Shown here in pieces: positions 7,891-16,359 of a stretch of DNA of 64,000 nt; positions within the stretch are counted from its first letter, which is position 1, and each line of letters starts with the position of its first letter. A model generated the notes under the pieces. The model was not told where the DNA came from, did no database searches, and saw nothing but the letters and a program-made list of their open reading frames with translations. Source of the stretch: Actinomycetospora straminea (GTDB lineage: Bacteria > Actinomycetota > Actinomycetes > Mycobacteriales > Pseudonocardiaceae); assembly GCF_028737255.1 (NCBI RefSeq), contig NZ_JAQZAN010000023.1, forward strand, positions 1 through 64,000, read 5' to 3'. The translations under genes and the position numbers were made by a program.

Positions 7891-8487
7891 TCAGAGCAGG
7901 CCGTGCGCCCGGGCGTTGGTGATGACCTGGGCGCGGTTGCGGGCGTCGAGCTTGCGCATGACGTTGTGCAGGTAGGTCTTCACCGTGTTCGGCGAGAGCC
8001 GCAGCCGCTCGCCGATCTCGCCGTTGGTGTGCCCGGCGGCGACGAGGCGCAGGACGTCGTACTCGCGCGGGGTCACGGGCGCACCGGCGACCCCGGCCGC
8101 GTCGACCGCCGCCCCGCGGTAGGCGCCGGTGCGGGCGACCTGCCGGATCGCGTCGCCGAGCACCACCCCCGACGCGTCCTTGACCAGCAGCCCCACCGCG
8201 CCGGCCGCGAGCGTGGGCGCGACCGCCGAGTGCTCCGGGAACGCGGTGAACAGCAGCACGCGGCTCGCCGGCGACACCGCGCGCAGCCGCGGCACCACGT
8301 CGGCGGCCAGGGCGTCGGGCAGGCGCAGGTCCAGCAGCACGACGTCGGGCCGCTCCCGCGCGCACGCCGCCACCGCGCCGGCCGCGTCCGCGGCGTGGCC
8401 CGCCACCTCGATGTCGCTGTGTCGCCCGAGCGCCGTCACCACCCCGTCGCGGACGACGGGGTGGTCGTCGACGACCAGCACCCGCAT
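7891..8487 (-). CDS. NarL/LuxR-type response regulator
   Basis: A 198-residue response regulator. The receiver domain is residues 1-115, with the acidic pair Asp7-Asp8, phosphoacceptor Asp53 in LLDLRLPD and the conserved Lys in LLVKDAS. The C-terminal LuxR/NarL HTH (about 135-195) reads VTPREYDVLRLVAAG, then NGEIGERLRLSPNTVKTYL. The ATG at 8487 is preferred over an in-frame GTG at 8502. It lies directly after the histidine kinase gene, so the two form a two-component system. The truncated oxidase gene lies downstream. Target genes are unknown. Confidence 0.9.
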   Translation of the reverse strand: MRVLVVDDHPVVRDGVVTALGRHSDIEVAGHAADAAGAVAACARERPDVVLLDLRLPDALAADVVPRLRAVSPASRVLLFTAFPEHSAVAPTLAAGAVGLLVKDASGVVLGDAIRQVARTGAYRGAAVDAAGVAGAPVTPREYDVLRLVAAGHTNGEIGERLRLSPNTVKTYLHNVMRKLDARNRAQVITNARAHGLL

Positions 8488-8505
8488 CACGCCCGCGCGC
8501 ACCCG

Positions 8506-9624
8506 TCAGCCCGGCAGCTCGAGACGCCACGTCGTCCCGCCCTGCGGGTCGGCCACGACGCGCAGGGTGCCGCCGAGCCGCGCGACCGCCTCCGTGGTCG
8601 TGGCCAGGCCGACGCCGGGCGCGTGGTCGCGGGGCAGGCCGTCGCCGTCGTCGGTGACGGCGACGACGAGCCCGCCGCCCGCGCGGGCCGCGAGGCTGAC
8701 GACGACGGCCGCGGCGTGCGCGTGCTTCTCGACGTTGAGCAGCGCCTCGCGGACGGCGGCGACGACCACCTCGGTGCGCGAGGGCGCCAGCTCCGGCGGG
8801 TCGTCGAGCACCACCAGCTCCGCGGGCACGCCGGTGCGGTCGCTGAACGCCGAGCAGTCCGCGCGCAGGGCGACCGAGAGCGCGAGCGCGGCGGGCGAGG
8901 CCCGCAGCGTGCGCAGGGAGTCGCGCAGCGCGGCCGACGCCTCGCTCGCCTGGTCCTGCAGGCGGCGCAGGCGGTCGGCGAGCTCCGGGTCGGCGCCGAG
9001 CGCGTCGGACAGGCCGGCGACGCCCGAGCCGATGGCGAAGAGCAGGGCGCCGACGCTGTCGTGCAGCTCGGCGGCCACGCGGCTGCGCTCCTCGTGCACG
9101 GCGACCTCGCGGGCCAGCCGCGCCCGCTCGGCGACGGCGACCGCGAGGGCCACCTCGTCGGCGACCGCCTCCGCCCGCGCCGCCGCGCGGCCGCCGAAGC
9201 TCCCGTCGGCCCGCGCGCCGACGGCGAGCACCCCGAGCAGCCGGTCGTCGCGCCGCACCGGCACGGCGAGGAGCCGCCGCACGCCCTCGAGGTCGATGAG
9301 CCGGTCGAAGGTGTGCGTGATCTCGGCGGAGCCGAAGTAGTCGTCGACCCAGGCGGGCGTCCCGGTGCCGTGGACCTTGCCGGTCAGGCCCAGCCCGCGC
9401 GACACCGACAGTCCCCGCAGCAGCCCGGTGCGGTCACCGGTGAGCTGGGCGAGGGTCAGCTCCGGGGCGTCGTCGTCGACGGGCTCGGCCAGCCACGCCA
9501 CGTCCCCCTCGGTGGCGAGCAGGTCGAGGGCCGCCCGCACCGCCGCGCGCCGGTCGAGCAGGCCGACGAGCTCGGCGTGCGCCCGCGCCACCGCGTCTGC
9601 CACCACGTCTGCCACCGCGTCCAC
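8506..9624 (-). CDS. GAF-domain histidine kinase, NarL-partner type
   Basis: A 372-residue soluble kinase. A GAF domain spans about residues 20-165, a HisKA_3 dimerisation domain follows with the phospho-acceptor His188 in ELHDSVGALLF, and a HATPase domain fills about 275-370 (N box near REALLNVEKHAHA, G boxes near DDGDGLPRDHAPG and GLATTTEAVARLGG). There is no membrane segment, so the signal is intracellular. The first 15 residues (MDAVADVVADAVARA) come from short imperfect DNA repeats. It is co-directional with the response regulator, 18 bases apart. Confidence 0.88.
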   Translation of the reverse strand: MDAVADVVADAVARAHAELVGLLDRRAAVRAALDLLATEGDVAWLAEPVDDDAPELTLAQLTGDRTGLLRGLSVSRGLGLTGKVHGTGTPAWVDDYFGSAEITHTFDRLIDLEGVRRLLAVPVRRDDRLLGVLAVGARADGSFGGRAAARAEAVADEVALAVAVAERARLAREVAVHEERSRVAAELHDSVGALLFAIGSGVAGLSDALGADPELADRLRRLQDQASEASAALRDSLRTLRASPAALALSVALRADCSAFSDRTGVPAELVVLDDPPELAPSRTEVVVAAVREALLNVEKHAHAAAVVVSLAARAGGGLVVAVTDDGDGLPRDHAPGVGLATTTEAVARLGGTLRVVADPQGGTTWRLELPG

Positions 9625-9656
9625 GACCGGGATTCAACGCCGACGGCGGGGTCGTG

Positions 9657-11171
9657 TCACGGCGTGAACTGCTTGATCAGTTCGCGGCGCATGATCTTCC
9701 CCGTCGACGTCGCCGGCAGCGCCTCGACGAACCGCACGAGCCGGGGCCGCTTGTAGGCGGCGAGGTGCTCGCCCGCGTACGCGAGGAGCTCCTCCTCGGT
9801 GGGGTCGGTGCCCGCCACCGGGACGACGTAGGCGCAGGCCAGCTCGCCGCGGACGGCGTCGGGCACCGGCCCCGCGGCCACCATCGCGACCTTGGGGTGC
9901 GCGGCGAGGACCCGCTCGACCTCGGCCGGGTAGACGTTGTAGCCACCCGTGATGATCATGTTCTTGCGGCGGTCGACGACGAACACGTGGCCGGTCGCGT
10001 CCATCGTCGCGACGTCGCCGGTGTGCAGCCAGCCGTCCGGTTCGATCGTCTCGGCGGTCGCCTCCGGGTTGCCGTGGTAGCCCGACATGACGATCGGGCC
10101 GCGCACCATCAGCTCCCCCGGCTCGCCGGCCGGGGCGTCGCGGGAGACGTCCTCGAGGTCGGCGATCCGCAGCTCGATGCCGGGCAGCGCCACCCCGATC
10201 GAGCCCGGCACCGGCGGCGCGTACAGGGCGTGCGTGGTGCCCAGTCCCGCCACCTCGGTCATCCCCCACAGCTCGATGAGCGGGGCGCCCGACCGGTCCT
10301 GCCAGCGCTCGATCGTCGAGAGCGGGATCGTCTGCCCGCCGACCGTGCAGCGGGTCAGCGACGACAGGTCGGCGTCCGCGAGGCCGGGGTCGGCGAGCAG
10401 CATCGCGTACATCGCCGGCACGCCCTCGAAGAGCGTCGCGCGGTGCTCGCCGATGAGCCGCAGCGCCTCGCCCGGCGCGAACCGCTCCATGAGCACGACG
10501 GTGCCGCCGGCGAGGAAGGTCCCGTTGATGACGACGTTGCCGTAGACGTGCGGGGCCGGCAGGGCCGTGACGACGACGTCGTCGGGCCGGCGCCCGTGCA
10601 TCGTCGCGGTGAGCGCGCAGTTGAGCAGCACCGCGCGGTGGCTCTGCACCGCGCCCTTCGGGTGGCCGGTGGTGCCGGACGTGTAGCCGATGGTCGAGGG
10701 GGCGTCGGGGTCGACGGTGATCTGCGGGACCGGGTCGTCGCCGGTCAGGAGCTCGTCGAACGCGACCGCGCCGTTCGCCTCCCCGAACGCGACGACCATC
10801 TGCAGCTCCGGCAGGTCCCGCGTCAGCTCGAGGACCGTCGGTGCCTGCTCGGCGCTGGTGAACACCGCGGCCGCGCCGCAGTCGCGCAGCACGAACGCCA
10901 GCTCCTCGGGGGTGAGCATGACGTTCACCGGGTTCACGACCGCGCCCGCCTTCAGCGCGCCGTGGTGGGCGACGACCCACTCCCACCGGTTCTGCGCGTA
11001 CAGCGACACCGGCCGGCCGGCCCGCACCCCCCGCGCCGCGAGCCCGGCGGCCACGCGGTCGCTCAGCGCGTCGAGCTCGGCGAAGGTGAGCGTCCGCGTC
11101 GCGGTCACCAGGGCCGGCTTCGCGCCGAAGCGCGCGCCGACCGAGGGCAGGATGTCGCCGGGTCCGTCCAT
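9657..11171 (-). CDS. Acyl-CoA synthetase / AMP-dependent ligase
   Basis: A 504-residue AMP-forming acid:CoA ligase. The P-loop-like motif YTSGTTGHPKGA, the LWGMTEVAG adenine motif, the WLHTGDVATMD hinge region and the C-terminal STGKIMRREL catalytic Lys are all present. It would activate a carboxylic acid to its CoA thioester through an acyl-adenylate in the cytoplasm. The ATG at 11171 is chosen over the upstream extension because the fold begins within a few residues. The gene is divergent from the linalool dehydratase/isomerase-like gene 86 bases away, so it might act on an acid derived from that pathway. The substrate is not readable. Confidence 0.88.
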   Translation of the reverse strand: MDGPGDILPSVGARFGAKPALVTATRTLTFAELDALSDRVAAGLAARGVRAGRPVSLYAQNRWEWVVAHHGALKAGAVVNPVNVMLTPEELAFVLRDCGAAAVFTSAEQAPTVLELTRDLPELQMVVAFGEANGAVAFDELLTGDDPVPQITVDPDAPSTIGYTSGTTGHPKGAVQSHRAVLLNCALTATMHGRRPDDVVVTALPAPHVYGNVVINGTFLAGGTVVLMERFAPGEALRLIGEHRATLFEGVPAMYAMLLADPGLADADLSSLTRCTVGGQTIPLSTIERWQDRSGAPLIELWGMTEVAGLGTTHALYAPPVPGSIGVALPGIELRIADLEDVSRDAPAGEPGELMVRGPIVMSGYHGNPEATAETIEPDGWLHTGDVATMDATGHVFVVDRRKNMIITGGYNVYPAEVERVLAAHPKVAMVAAGPVPDAVRGELACAYVVPVAGTDPTEEELLAYAGEHLAAYKRPRLVRFVEALPATSTGKIMRRELIKQFTP

Positions 11172-11257
11172 GACCGGGACGACACCGCACCGCGGCCCCG
11201 CGCGGCACACCCGAACGGGTGTGGCGGTGGCGTCGTCCCTGCGTACGGTCGGGGCGC

Positions 11258-12766
11258 ATGACGGTCACGGCACGCACGACGACGGCGTCGGCAGGGGTCC
11301 TCGACCAGGACCAGCTCGGGCACCTGAAGCACTGGGACGACCTGTCCCGGCGGCTGCCGCACGACTGGTCGCTCATGCAGGGCAAGGGCGCCGGCGAGGA
11401 CGACTTCGGCAGCTACCGCTTCCAGCTCGCGTACATGGTCTACGGGCTCGCGCTCGCCCACCGCCACCGCCTGCCCGCCGCGCCCGGCCTGTTCCGGCCG
11501 ACGATCCAGCGCCTCGTCGAGAAGCTGCTCATGCCCGACGTGTGGCTCTACTGGCGCGACGTCTCCCGCGGCGGGATGGTCATGAACGCCCACCTCTCGG
11601 ACGGCTACCACGAGGAGTGGGACCCGGTGGTGCGCGACAACATCATGTACTCCGCCTACGTGCAGTCGTGCTCGCTGCTGCACGACCACCTCTTCGCCGA
11701 CGACCGCTACGCGCAGCCGGGCGCGCTGACCTTCGAGCACTGGTCGTTCTTCTGGGGTGGCGAGCCCAAGCGCTTCGTCTACGACCGCGAGACGCTCAAC
11801 GAGCACCTCTACTGGCAGATGGTGCAGAACGGCTACCTCGGGATCGCGTGCGAGCCGAACTGCGTGTTCCAGATCTGCAACCAGCCCGCGATCCTCGGCT
11901 TCCGGCTCCACGACGTGATCACCGGCGGCGACCGCGCCACCGAGGTCGTCGCCGGCTACCAGCAGGCCTGGGCGGACTTCGGCCGGCTCGACGACACCGG
12001 GCACTACAACCAGATGATCCTCGAGGACTCGAGGGTCGTGCGGCCCAACGCGCTGCAGGCGCCGTGGGTGGACGCCTGGTGCGGGGCGCTGATGAACACC
12101 TGGAACCACGACTTCGTCCACGAGCACTACCCGCGCCAGGTCGCCGACTTCCTCGAGCCCGGGCCCGACGGCACCCTCTCGGTCCGGTCGACGCCCGCCA
12201 TGGAGGTCATGGGCCAGACCGTCGTCAACGACACCTGCGACCTCGGCTGGGTGGCGGCGTGGGCGTCGGAGATGGGCGATCACGCCACCCTCGACGGCGT
12301 CCTCGCCCACGCCGACCGCTTCATGGCGCCGACCTGGCGCGACGGCGCGCTGTACTACCCGCGCAACGACACGAAGACCGACGCCGAGGGCCACCGCACG
12401 GAGATCGAGCCGATGACCGGCAACGTCCTGCTCGGCTACGCGCGCCTGAACGTGCCCGACGGGCTGCACGAGCTCTACCAGCACCCGTGGGGCCCGGAGC
12501 ACTTCGCCGAGCCCGCGCTCACCGAGGTCGGGCGGGACGTCGAGGTCAGCCGCGCGGAGGTCGTCGACGGGGTGCTGCACGCCCGGCTCCGCCGCCGCGG
12601 TGTCGAGGACGGCCTCGAGGACGACGGCGCCGTGGTGCTCGGGCGCGTGCCCGAGGGCGCCCGGCTGCGGGTCGACGGCCAGGAGGTGGCGGCGACGCCG
12701 GTGGCCGAGGGCCTGCGCCTCGACGTCCCCGCCGGCCCGGCGCACGACGTCGAGCTCGTGCCGTGA
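11258..12766 (+). CDS. Linalool dehydratase/isomerase (Ldi) domain protein
   Basis: A 502-residue protein whose first 400 or so residues resemble the Ldi fold of Castellaniella linalool dehydratase/isomerase. IACEPNCVFQICNQPAIL keeps Cys198 and Cys207 at the spacing of the two active-site cysteines of that enzyme, and the YRFQLAYMVYGLA and DNIMYSAY segments also align. At the position of the enzyme's active-site His in MYKGH this protein has Tyr134, so chemistry or substrate may differ. The last 90 or so residues form an extra beta-rich domain. No signal peptide is seen, unlike the periplasmic reference enzyme. It is coupled to the SCO1-like gene by a GTGA overlap. A terpene alcohol or alkene substrate is inference from family. 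Confidence 0.75.
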   Translation: MTVTARTTTASAGVLDQDQLGHLKHWDDLSRRLPHDWSLMQGKGAGEDDFGSYRFQLAYMVYGLALAHRHRLPAAPGLFRPTIQRLVEKLLMPDVWLYWRDVSRGGMVMNAHLSDGYHEEWDPVVRDNIMYSAYVQSCSLLHDHLFADDRYAQPGALTFEHWSFFWGGEPKRFVYDRETLNEHLYWQMVQNGYLGIACEPNCVFQICNQPAILGFRLHDVITGGDRATEVVAGYQQAWADFGRLDDTGHYNQMILEDSRVVRPNALQAPWVDAWCGALMNTWNHDFVHEHYPRQVADFLEPGPDGTLSVRSTPAMEVMGQTVVNDTCDLGWVAAWASEMGDHATLDGVLAHADRFMAPTWRDGALYYPRNDTKTDAEGHRTEIEPMTGNVLLGYARLNVPDGLHELYQHPWGPEHFAEPALTEVGRDVEVSRAEVVDGVLHARLRRRGVEDGLEDDGAVVLGRVPEGARLRVDGQEVAATPVAEGLRLDVPAGPAHDVELVP

Positions 12767-13296
12767 GCGCGCCGACCGGCCGGCCCACCCGGGTCGCCTT
12801 CGCGCTCGTCGACCACGACGGGCACCCCGTCACGCTCGAGGACCACCGCGGCTCCTGGCTGCTGGTGCAGTTCGGGTTCACGTCGTGCCGCGTCGTCTGC
12901 CCACGGGCGCTGACGAAGCTCTCGGCGGCGCTCGACGAGCTGGGGCCGCTCGCCGCGCAGGTGCGGCCGCTCTACGTCAGCGTCGACCCGGAGCGCGACA
13001 CCCCCTCTGTGATGCGCGCGTTCCTCACCGCGTCGTATCCCCGCTTCACCGGGCTCACGGGCACCCCGGAGCAGGTCGAGGCGGCCAAGGACGCCTTCCG
13101 CGTGTTCGCCCGACGCCGCCCCGACCCCGAGGACCCCGACGGCTACGCCGTGCCGCACACGGCGATCACCTACCTCGTCGGCCCCGACGGGGAGCTCGCG
13201 CGCCACTGGCCCGACACCGCGACGGCGTCCACGATCGCCGCCGACCTCGCCGACGTCCTGCGCCCGTCAGGGGGTCACGGCACCCCTCACGCGTAG
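12763..13296 (+). CDS. SCO1/SenC-family thioredoxin-fold protein, no anchor
   Basis: A 177-residue SCO1-like protein. The copper or redox motif is Cys42-x3-Cys46 (TSCRVVCPRAL), with the distal conserved His132 (VPHTAITYLVG) and the SVDPERDTP loop. SCO1 proteins normally deliver copper to oxidase CuA from outside the membrane and carry a lipobox or membrane anchor. This one starts directly at SAPTGRPTRVAF with no anchor visible, so it is probably cytoplasmic or wrongly localised for that role. Its GTG overlaps the stop of the Ldi-like gene, so the two are made together. A thiol-redox or metal role for the Ldi-like cysteines is speculation. Confidence 0.8.
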   Translation: MSAPTGRPTRVAFALVDHDGHPVTLEDHRGSWLLVQFGFTSCRVVCPRALTKLSAALDELGPLAAQVRPLYVSVDPERDTPSVMRAFLTASYPRFTGLTGTPEQVEAAKDAFRVFARRRPDPEDPDGYAVPHTAITYLVGPDGELARHWPDTATASTIAADLADVLRPSGGHGTPHA

Positions 13297-14393
13297 GTCG
13301 CGAGCCGGCGCGTGAGGAGCGCGGGGTCGGGGGCGACCCCGAGGCCCGGACCCTGCGGCACCGCGATGTGCCCGTCCTCCACCACGACCGGGTGGGCGGG
13401 GTCGTAGTGGGTCGCGACGCGGTCCTGGGCGATCCAGGTGCCCTCGAGCAGCCGGGGTTCGACGGTGGCGGCGAGGTGCACGCACGCGGCGGCGATCACG
13501 GAGCCGCCCCAGGCGTCGTCGACGGTGTGGGGCAGGGAGCGCAGGGCGCACAGGTCGCGCGCCTGCGCCGCCCGGGTCGGACCGCCCAGGCGGGTCACCT
13601 TGAACGCGAACGCGTCGGCGAGCCCGTCGCTGATCGCGCGCAGGACGACGTCGACGTCCTCGGTGTTCTCGTCCAGCGCGACCGGGTGGGCGAGGCGTCC
13701 GCGCAGCAGGGCCATCTCCGCGAGCGTGTTGCAGGGCTGCTCGAGCACGAAGGGGATGTCGGCGGTGAGCCGGTCGAACTGCACGGCGTGCGCCACGGTC
13801 ATGCCGCGGTTCGCGTCCACCGCGAGGCGCGCCCGGTGCCCGACGGCCTCCCAGGTGCGCCGGACGACGTCGACGTCCTGCGCGAGGTCCCGCCCGCCGA
13901 GCTTCACCTGCACCCGCGTGTAGCCCTCCGCGACCTTCTGCGCCGCGAGCCGGGCGCTGTCCTCGGCCGGGCCCACGGGCACCGCGTAGTAGGCCGGGAC
14001 CCGGTCGACGAGGGCGCCGCCGAGCAGCGTCGAGACCGGGACACCGAGGTCCTGGCCGAGGAGGTCGAGCACCGCGATGTCCAGGGCGGCCTTGACGTAG
14101 CCGTGCCCGGCCAGCAGCGCGTCCATCCGCTGCGCGAGCCGGCGGGGCGAGGTGATCTCCGTCCCGACGAGGCCGGGCGCGATCTGCTCGAGGCCGGCGC
14201 GGGCGCCGAGGGCGTGGTGGGGCTGGTAGACCGGGCCCAGCGGGCAGGTCTCGCCCCAGCCGCTGCGCCCGTCGTCGGTGACGACCTCCACGAGCGTGCT
14301 GTCGAGCTCCTCGAGGGTCACGTGCGACATCCGGTAGGCGTCCCCGAGCACCGGGAGCAGGGCCTGGTGGACGTGGACGCGCTGGATCTTCAC
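13287..14393 (-). CDS. Enolase-superfamily enzyme, mandelate racemase/MLE type
   Basis: A 368-residue member of the mandelate racemase/muconate lactonizing group. The N-terminal capping domain ends near residue 125. The barrel shows TRVQVKLGG (second Lys of the usual KxK kept, first replaced by Gln), metal ligands in VDANRG, VLEQPC and ALDENT, and a late general base Lys in FAFKVTRLGG. The QxK form is seen in cis-3-hydroxyproline dehydratase and betaine-epimerase-like subgroups, so a proline derivative is a reasonable guess. The GTG at 14393 has AGGAA at a good distance; the GTG three codons earlier does not. It overlaps the SCO1-like gene convergently by 10 bases. Confidence 0.8.
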   Translation of the reverse strand: MKIQRVHVHQALLPVLGDAYRMSHVTLEELDSTLVEVVTDDGRSGWGETCPLGPVYQPHHALGARAGLEQIAPGLVGTEITSPRRLAQRMDALLAGHGYVKAALDIAVLDLLGQDLGVPVSTLLGGALVDRVPAYYAVPVGPAEDSARLAAQKVAEGYTRVQVKLGGRDLAQDVDVVRRTWEAVGHRARLAVDANRGMTVAHAVQFDRLTADIPFVLEQPCNTLAEMALLRGRLAHPVALDENTEDVDVVLRAISDGLADAFAFKVTRLGGPTRAAQARDLCALRSLPHTVDDAWGGSVIAAACVHLAATVEPRLLEGTWIAQDRVATHYDPAHPVVVEDGHIAVPQGPGLGVAPDPALLTRRLATYA

Positions 14394-14420
14394 GGGGTGC
14401 ACTTCCTGTCGGTCGGGAGG

Positions 14421-14831
14421 TCAGGTCGCCGCCAGCAGCGGCAGCACCTCGCGGGTGAAGAAGCGCCCGTCGGCGGGGTTCGACAGCATGCGCGCGACCG
14501 ACTCCGGCGGCACCCACCGGGCCTCGGGGTTGGCCGGGTCGAGCGGTGCGAGCGTCGCCTCGGGGCTCCGGAAGAGGAAGAGCGTGATCGTCTTGCTCTC
14601 GGGCAGCCCGTACCGGAAGCCGAGCCGGGTGTAGGAGCCGAGCTCGCGCACCATCTCGAGGTCGGCGAGCCCGCACTCCTCGTGGATCTCGCGTCGTGCG
14701 GCCTCGAGCACGTCCTCGCCGTCCTCGAGGTGACCCTTCGGCAGCGACCACGTCCGCGCCCGCTGCCGCACGACCGCCACCCGTCCGTGCGGGTCGACGA
14801 CCACCCCACCCGCCGCCTCACTCCGGAACAC
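14421..14831 (-). CDS. NUDIX hydrolase
   Basis: A 136-residue NUDIX protein. The Nudix box GHLEDGEDVLEAARREIHEE, followed by CGL, is complete and lies at about residues 37-59. The fold covers the whole protein. The start is a GTG at 14831 giving V-F-R-S-E-A-A-G-G-V-V-V, the usual first strand. The family hydrolyses nucleoside diphosphates linked to another moiety; Mg-binding Glu residues are intact. It sits upstream of the enolase-superfamily gene on the same strand, 27 bases apart, so they may be cotranscribed. The substrate is unknown. Confidence 0.88.
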   Translation of the reverse strand: MFRSEAAGGVVVDPHGRVAVVRQRARTWSLPKGHLEDGEDVLEAARREIHEECGLADLEMVRELGSYTRLGFRYGLPESKTITLFLFRSPEATLAPLDPANPEARWVPPESVARMLSNPADGRFFTREVLPLLAAT

Positions 14832-14966
14832 GGCGTCCAGTGTCGCCCGTCCGGGTCCCCTGCCGCTCGTCGGGATGACCCCTGGTGAGCGAACGGCTCC
14901 GCTCCGTATGGTGTCCGTCACACGAATTTCACCTGGCCGCACAACGGAGGGCTGGAGGTCGAGAGC

Positions 14967-16292
14967 ATGGCGGTGGACCCGGGCGAACGCCCCGCCCCGA
15001 CCGCGGCGGAGACCCGCCGGGTCGCGGGCGCGACGCTGATCGGCACGTCGATCGAGTGGTTCGACTTCTTCGTCTACGGCGCGGCAGCCGCGCTGGTGTT
15101 CAACAAGCTGTTCTTCCCGACGGCGAACCCGCTGACCGGCACGCTGCTCGCGCTGTCGACGTTCGGCGTCGGGTTCGTCGCCCGCCCGTTCGGCGGCGTG
15201 ATCTTCGCGCACTTCGGCGACCGGATCGGACGCAAGTCGATGCTGGTCCTGTCCGTGGTGATGATGGGCGGCGGGACGTTCCTCGTCGGCCTGCTGCCGA
15301 CCTACGCGACGATCGGCATCGCCGCGCCGATCATCCTCGTGCTCCTGCGCATCGTGCAGGGCATCGGCCTGGGCGGGGAGTGGGGCGCGGCCGCGGTGAT
15401 GGCCGTCGAGTACGCGCCGCCGCACCGTCGCGGGTTCTTCGGCAGCTTCCCGCAGACCGGGGTGCCGGCCGGCATGCTCATCGCCAACACCTCGCTGCTG
15501 CTCATGTCGGCGATCGTGTCCGACGAGGCCTTCCTGTCCTGGGGCTGGCGGGTGCCGTTCCTGGCCTCGATCGTGCTGGTCGCCGTCGGCATCGTCATCC
15601 GGCTGCGGGTGGCCGAGTCGCCGGTGTTCGAGCAGGCGAAGTCGGCCGGGAAGATCGAGCGCCAGCCGGTGCTCGCGGTGCTGCGCCGCCAGCCGGGCAA
15701 CGTCCTGCGGGCCGCCGGCCTGCGCTTCGCCGAGAACAGCACCTTCTACATCCACACCACCTTCGTCCTGACCTACGGGACGGTCGTGCTCGGGATGCAG
15801 CGCGGCGACCTGCTGCTCGCGGTCATCATCTCGTCGGCGATCGGGCTGGCGAGCATCCCGTTCTACGGCTGGGCCTGCGACCGCTTCGGGCGGAAGCCGG
15901 TGGTGCTCTGGGGCTCGCTGGTGCTGCTACTCATGAGCTGGCCGTACTTCTGGGCGCTCGACACCCGCTCGGTCCCGCTGATCGTCCTGGCCACCGTGAT
16001 CGCGGTGAACGTCGGCAACTCGGCGGTCTACGCGCCGCAGCCCGCGTACTTCTCCGAGCTCTTCGAGCCCGAGGTGCGCTACAGCGGGGCGTCGATCGGG
16101 GCGCAGGGCGCGAGCGTGTTCGCCGGCGGCCTGGCCCCGGTGATCGCCACCGCGCTGCTCGACGCCACCGGGGGCTACGACTGGATCGCGGTCTACATGT
16201 CCGCGATGGTGCTGATCACGATCGTCGCGGCGCTGCTCTCGCCCGACCCGTACCGGGCGTCGCTGCGCACGGGCGAGCCGGTCCCGGTGTAG
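14967..16292 (+). CDS. MFS metabolite:H+ symporter (MHS family)
   Basis: A 441-residue twelve-helix transporter. It opens with the MHS signature ATLIGTSIEWFDFFVYG, continues with the loop 2-3 motif FGDRIGRKSML and the IVQGIGLGGEWGAAAV motif of this family, and repeats a weaker motif A (CDRFGRKPVVL) at the second half. MHS members import organic acids, betaines or similar metabolites with protons. The ATG has GGAGG upstream. It stands alone between a divergent NUDIX gene and a strong terminator. The substrate is unknown; the nearby enolase-superfamily enzyme is one possible partner. Confidence 0.88.
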   Translation: MAVDPGERPAPTAAETRRVAGATLIGTSIEWFDFFVYGAAAALVFNKLFFPTANPLTGTLLALSTFGVGFVARPFGGVIFAHFGDRIGRKSMLVLSVVMMGGGTFLVGLLPTYATIGIAAPIILVLLRIVQGIGLGGEWGAAAVMAVEYAPPHRRGFFGSFPQTGVPAGMLIANTSLLLMSAIVSDEAFLSWGWRVPFLASIVLVAVGIVIRLRVAESPVFEQAKSAGKIERQPVLAVLRRQPGNVLRAAGLRFAENSTFYIHTTFVLTYGTVVLGMQRGDLLLAVIISSAIGLASIPFYGWACDRFGRKPVVLWGSLVLLLMSWPYFWALDTRSVPLIVLATVIAVNVGNSAVYAPQPAYFSELFEPEVRYSGASIGAQGASVFAGGLAPVIATALLDATGGYDWIAVYMSAMVLITIVAALLSPDPYRASLRTGEPVPV

Positions 16293-16300
16293 GCGGACGT

Positions 16301-16348
16301 GCGCGGCGGCGGGAGGCCCGCCCCTCCGGGAGCCCCCCGCCGCCGCGC
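16301..16348. terminator. Strong GC hairpin between convergent genes
   Basis: A perfect 13-base inverted repeat, GCGCGGCGGCGGG at 16301..16313 and its complement at 16336..16348, with a 22-base loop. It begins 9 bases after the stop of the MHS transporter and ends 12 bases before the stop of the oppositely directed SDR gene. That position suits a bidirectional terminator. There is no T tract, as is common in high-GC actinobacteria. Confidence 0.75.
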
Positions 16349-16359
16349 GTCCGCCCGCC

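Noticed and set aside
9598-9624. Short repeats at the start of the histidine kinase gene
   Set aside because: They are imperfect GTG/GCC-type repeats giving an Ala/Val helix, ordinary for high-GC coding DNA.
13287-14393. Loss of the first Lys of the KxK motif as a sign of an inactive enolase-superfamily enzyme
   Set aside because: The QxK form, as I recall, is normal in hydroxyproline-type subgroups, and all metal ligands and the opposite Lys are present.
16301-16348. Perfect GC hairpin as a possible regulatory RNA or operator
   Set aside because: It sits between two convergent stop codons, so a bidirectional terminator explains it.
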